Below, piece by piece: positions 6,851 through 7,379 of a stretch of DNA of 7,379 bases; the stretch's first letter is position 1, and each line of letters begins with the position of its first letter. The position numbers and the translations under genes were made by a program. The notes beneath the pieces were generated by a model, which worked only from the letters and a program-made list of their open reading frames with translations, ran no database searches and was not told where the DNA came from. The DNA is taken from assembly GCA_012514125.1 (NCBI GenBank), contig JAAZAW010000217.1:1-7379 (forward strand), written 5' to 3'. The stretch is from Phycisphaerae bacterium (lineage in GTDB: Bacteria; Planctomycetota; Phycisphaerae; JAAYCJ01).

Positions 6851-7379
6851 TCGATATAGTCAAATATCCAATCTCCGGTCGCTTGCACATAACTTCTTCA
6901 GCAATATTATGTGCTTCAATATCGTCAACCATCAACATACGTTCTTCAAAGAAAGCCAAAAGATCATCCTTATTTCCCTTGTTGTCCAAAATACGATGAA
7001 TCCCCATTGTTGTCTGGTAATCTGCAGTTTTTGAAGCTTCTACAAAGATGGTATGAAGAATATTCAAACACCCTGTTTGACTTGTATTGTCATCTATTTT
7101 CTCATAAACAAAAACTAAAAGGCTATATCCCAAACCAAATATTTTTTTGTTTGGCGGACTTATAGGGACAGGATGATTGTGGCTGTTTGATACTCGTTAC
7201 CTTAATGTCGACATAAAGTTCAGGAAAATCTATTCCTTTTGCAGAATTACCCTGAATAAAATTATATCGATTTTGAAGAAAGAGAATAAACTTGTGTTCC
7301 AGATAGGTTCCAACGGCCTTACCATCCGTTACACCATATAATAAAGGTTCGGAATGACGCGCCTCGATTTTGTTAAATA
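6837..7379 (-). pseudogene. Type II restriction endonuclease, frameshifted; partial at the right edge
   Basis: Two minus-strand frames together make one protein. The upstream piece is open from 7377 to a TAG at 7125-7123 (84 residues, entering from beyond the window). The downstream piece covers 7133-6837 and its frame is open back to a TAA at 7199-7197. Removing one A from the A7 run (T7 at 7142-7148) joins them as '...KSAKQK-IFGLGYSLLVFVYEK...', about 179 visible residues. The upstream piece holds 'GTYLEHKF' (helix Glu) and 'GNSAKGIDFPELYVDIKVTS', a good PD-(D/E)XK core with Asp50, Asp57 and Lys59 of the visible part. The downstream piece supplies a hydrophobic strand 'YSLLVFVYE' and the rest of the fold. 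The position directly before an adenine methyltransferase fits a cognate nuclease cutting unmodified DNA. As written the product is truncated just after the active site. It may be inactive, phase-variable, rescued by slippage, or a sequencing error. I cannot name the nuclease family. Confidence 0.75.

Noticed and set aside
7071..7133. TTG at 7133 as the true start of a separate 98-residue gene
   Set aside because: The frame is open further upstream and continues the nuclease fold begun in the other frame. A separate gene would start in mid-domain, without a ribosome site.

Overview
The window looks like chromosomal DNA of a free-living bacterium. It carries a glycan-degradation block and a housekeeping block, followed by a clearly more AT-rich restriction-modification (R-M) segment. 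The style of the first genes (a DUF5054-like C-terminus and an unassigned glycoside-hydrolase-like TIM barrel) suggests the Planctomycetes/Lentisphaerae/Verrucomicrobia group. No phylogenetic marker here proves that, so the taxon is an inference of low to moderate certainty.

Layout, left to right. (1) 1-240 (+): the last ~79 residues of a DUF5054-like, probably carbohydrate-active protein. (2) 290-2311 (-): a 673-residue protein resembling GH42/clan GH-A glycosidases, convergent with the first gene and preceded by a good Shine-Dalgarno (SD) sequence and a perfect TATAAT box. (3) 2502-3308 (-): a membrane-anchored SPFH/prohibitin-family protein. (4) 3309-3619: a 311-base divergent intergenic region with candidate promoters for both sides. 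(5) 3620-4723 (+): a fusion of TsaC/Sua5 (threonylcarbamoyl-AMP synthase, tRNA t6A pathway) to a low-molecular-weight phosphatase. Its P-loop carries the threonine typical of protein-arginine phosphatases such as YwlE. (6) 4720-5226 (+): rpiB, overlapping the fusion gene by ATGA. The TsaC-phosphatase-RpiB order matches the ywlC-ywlE-rpiB neighbourhood of Bacillus, here with the first two genes fused. (7) 5249-7379 (-): an R-M pair, converging on rpiB with only 22 bases between them. It consists of a gamma-class N6-adenine DNA methyltransferase preceded by a PD-(D/E)XK-type restriction endonuclease that continues past the right edge.

The two most informative observations are these. The restriction endonuclease is split by a one-base frameshift at a run of seven A, with all visible catalytic residues on the upstream side and the rest of the fold on the downstream side. 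And a t6A synthase is physically joined to a putative arginine phosphatase in a two-gene operon with rpiB. I see no tRNA, rRNA, CRISPR array, transposase or attachment site.
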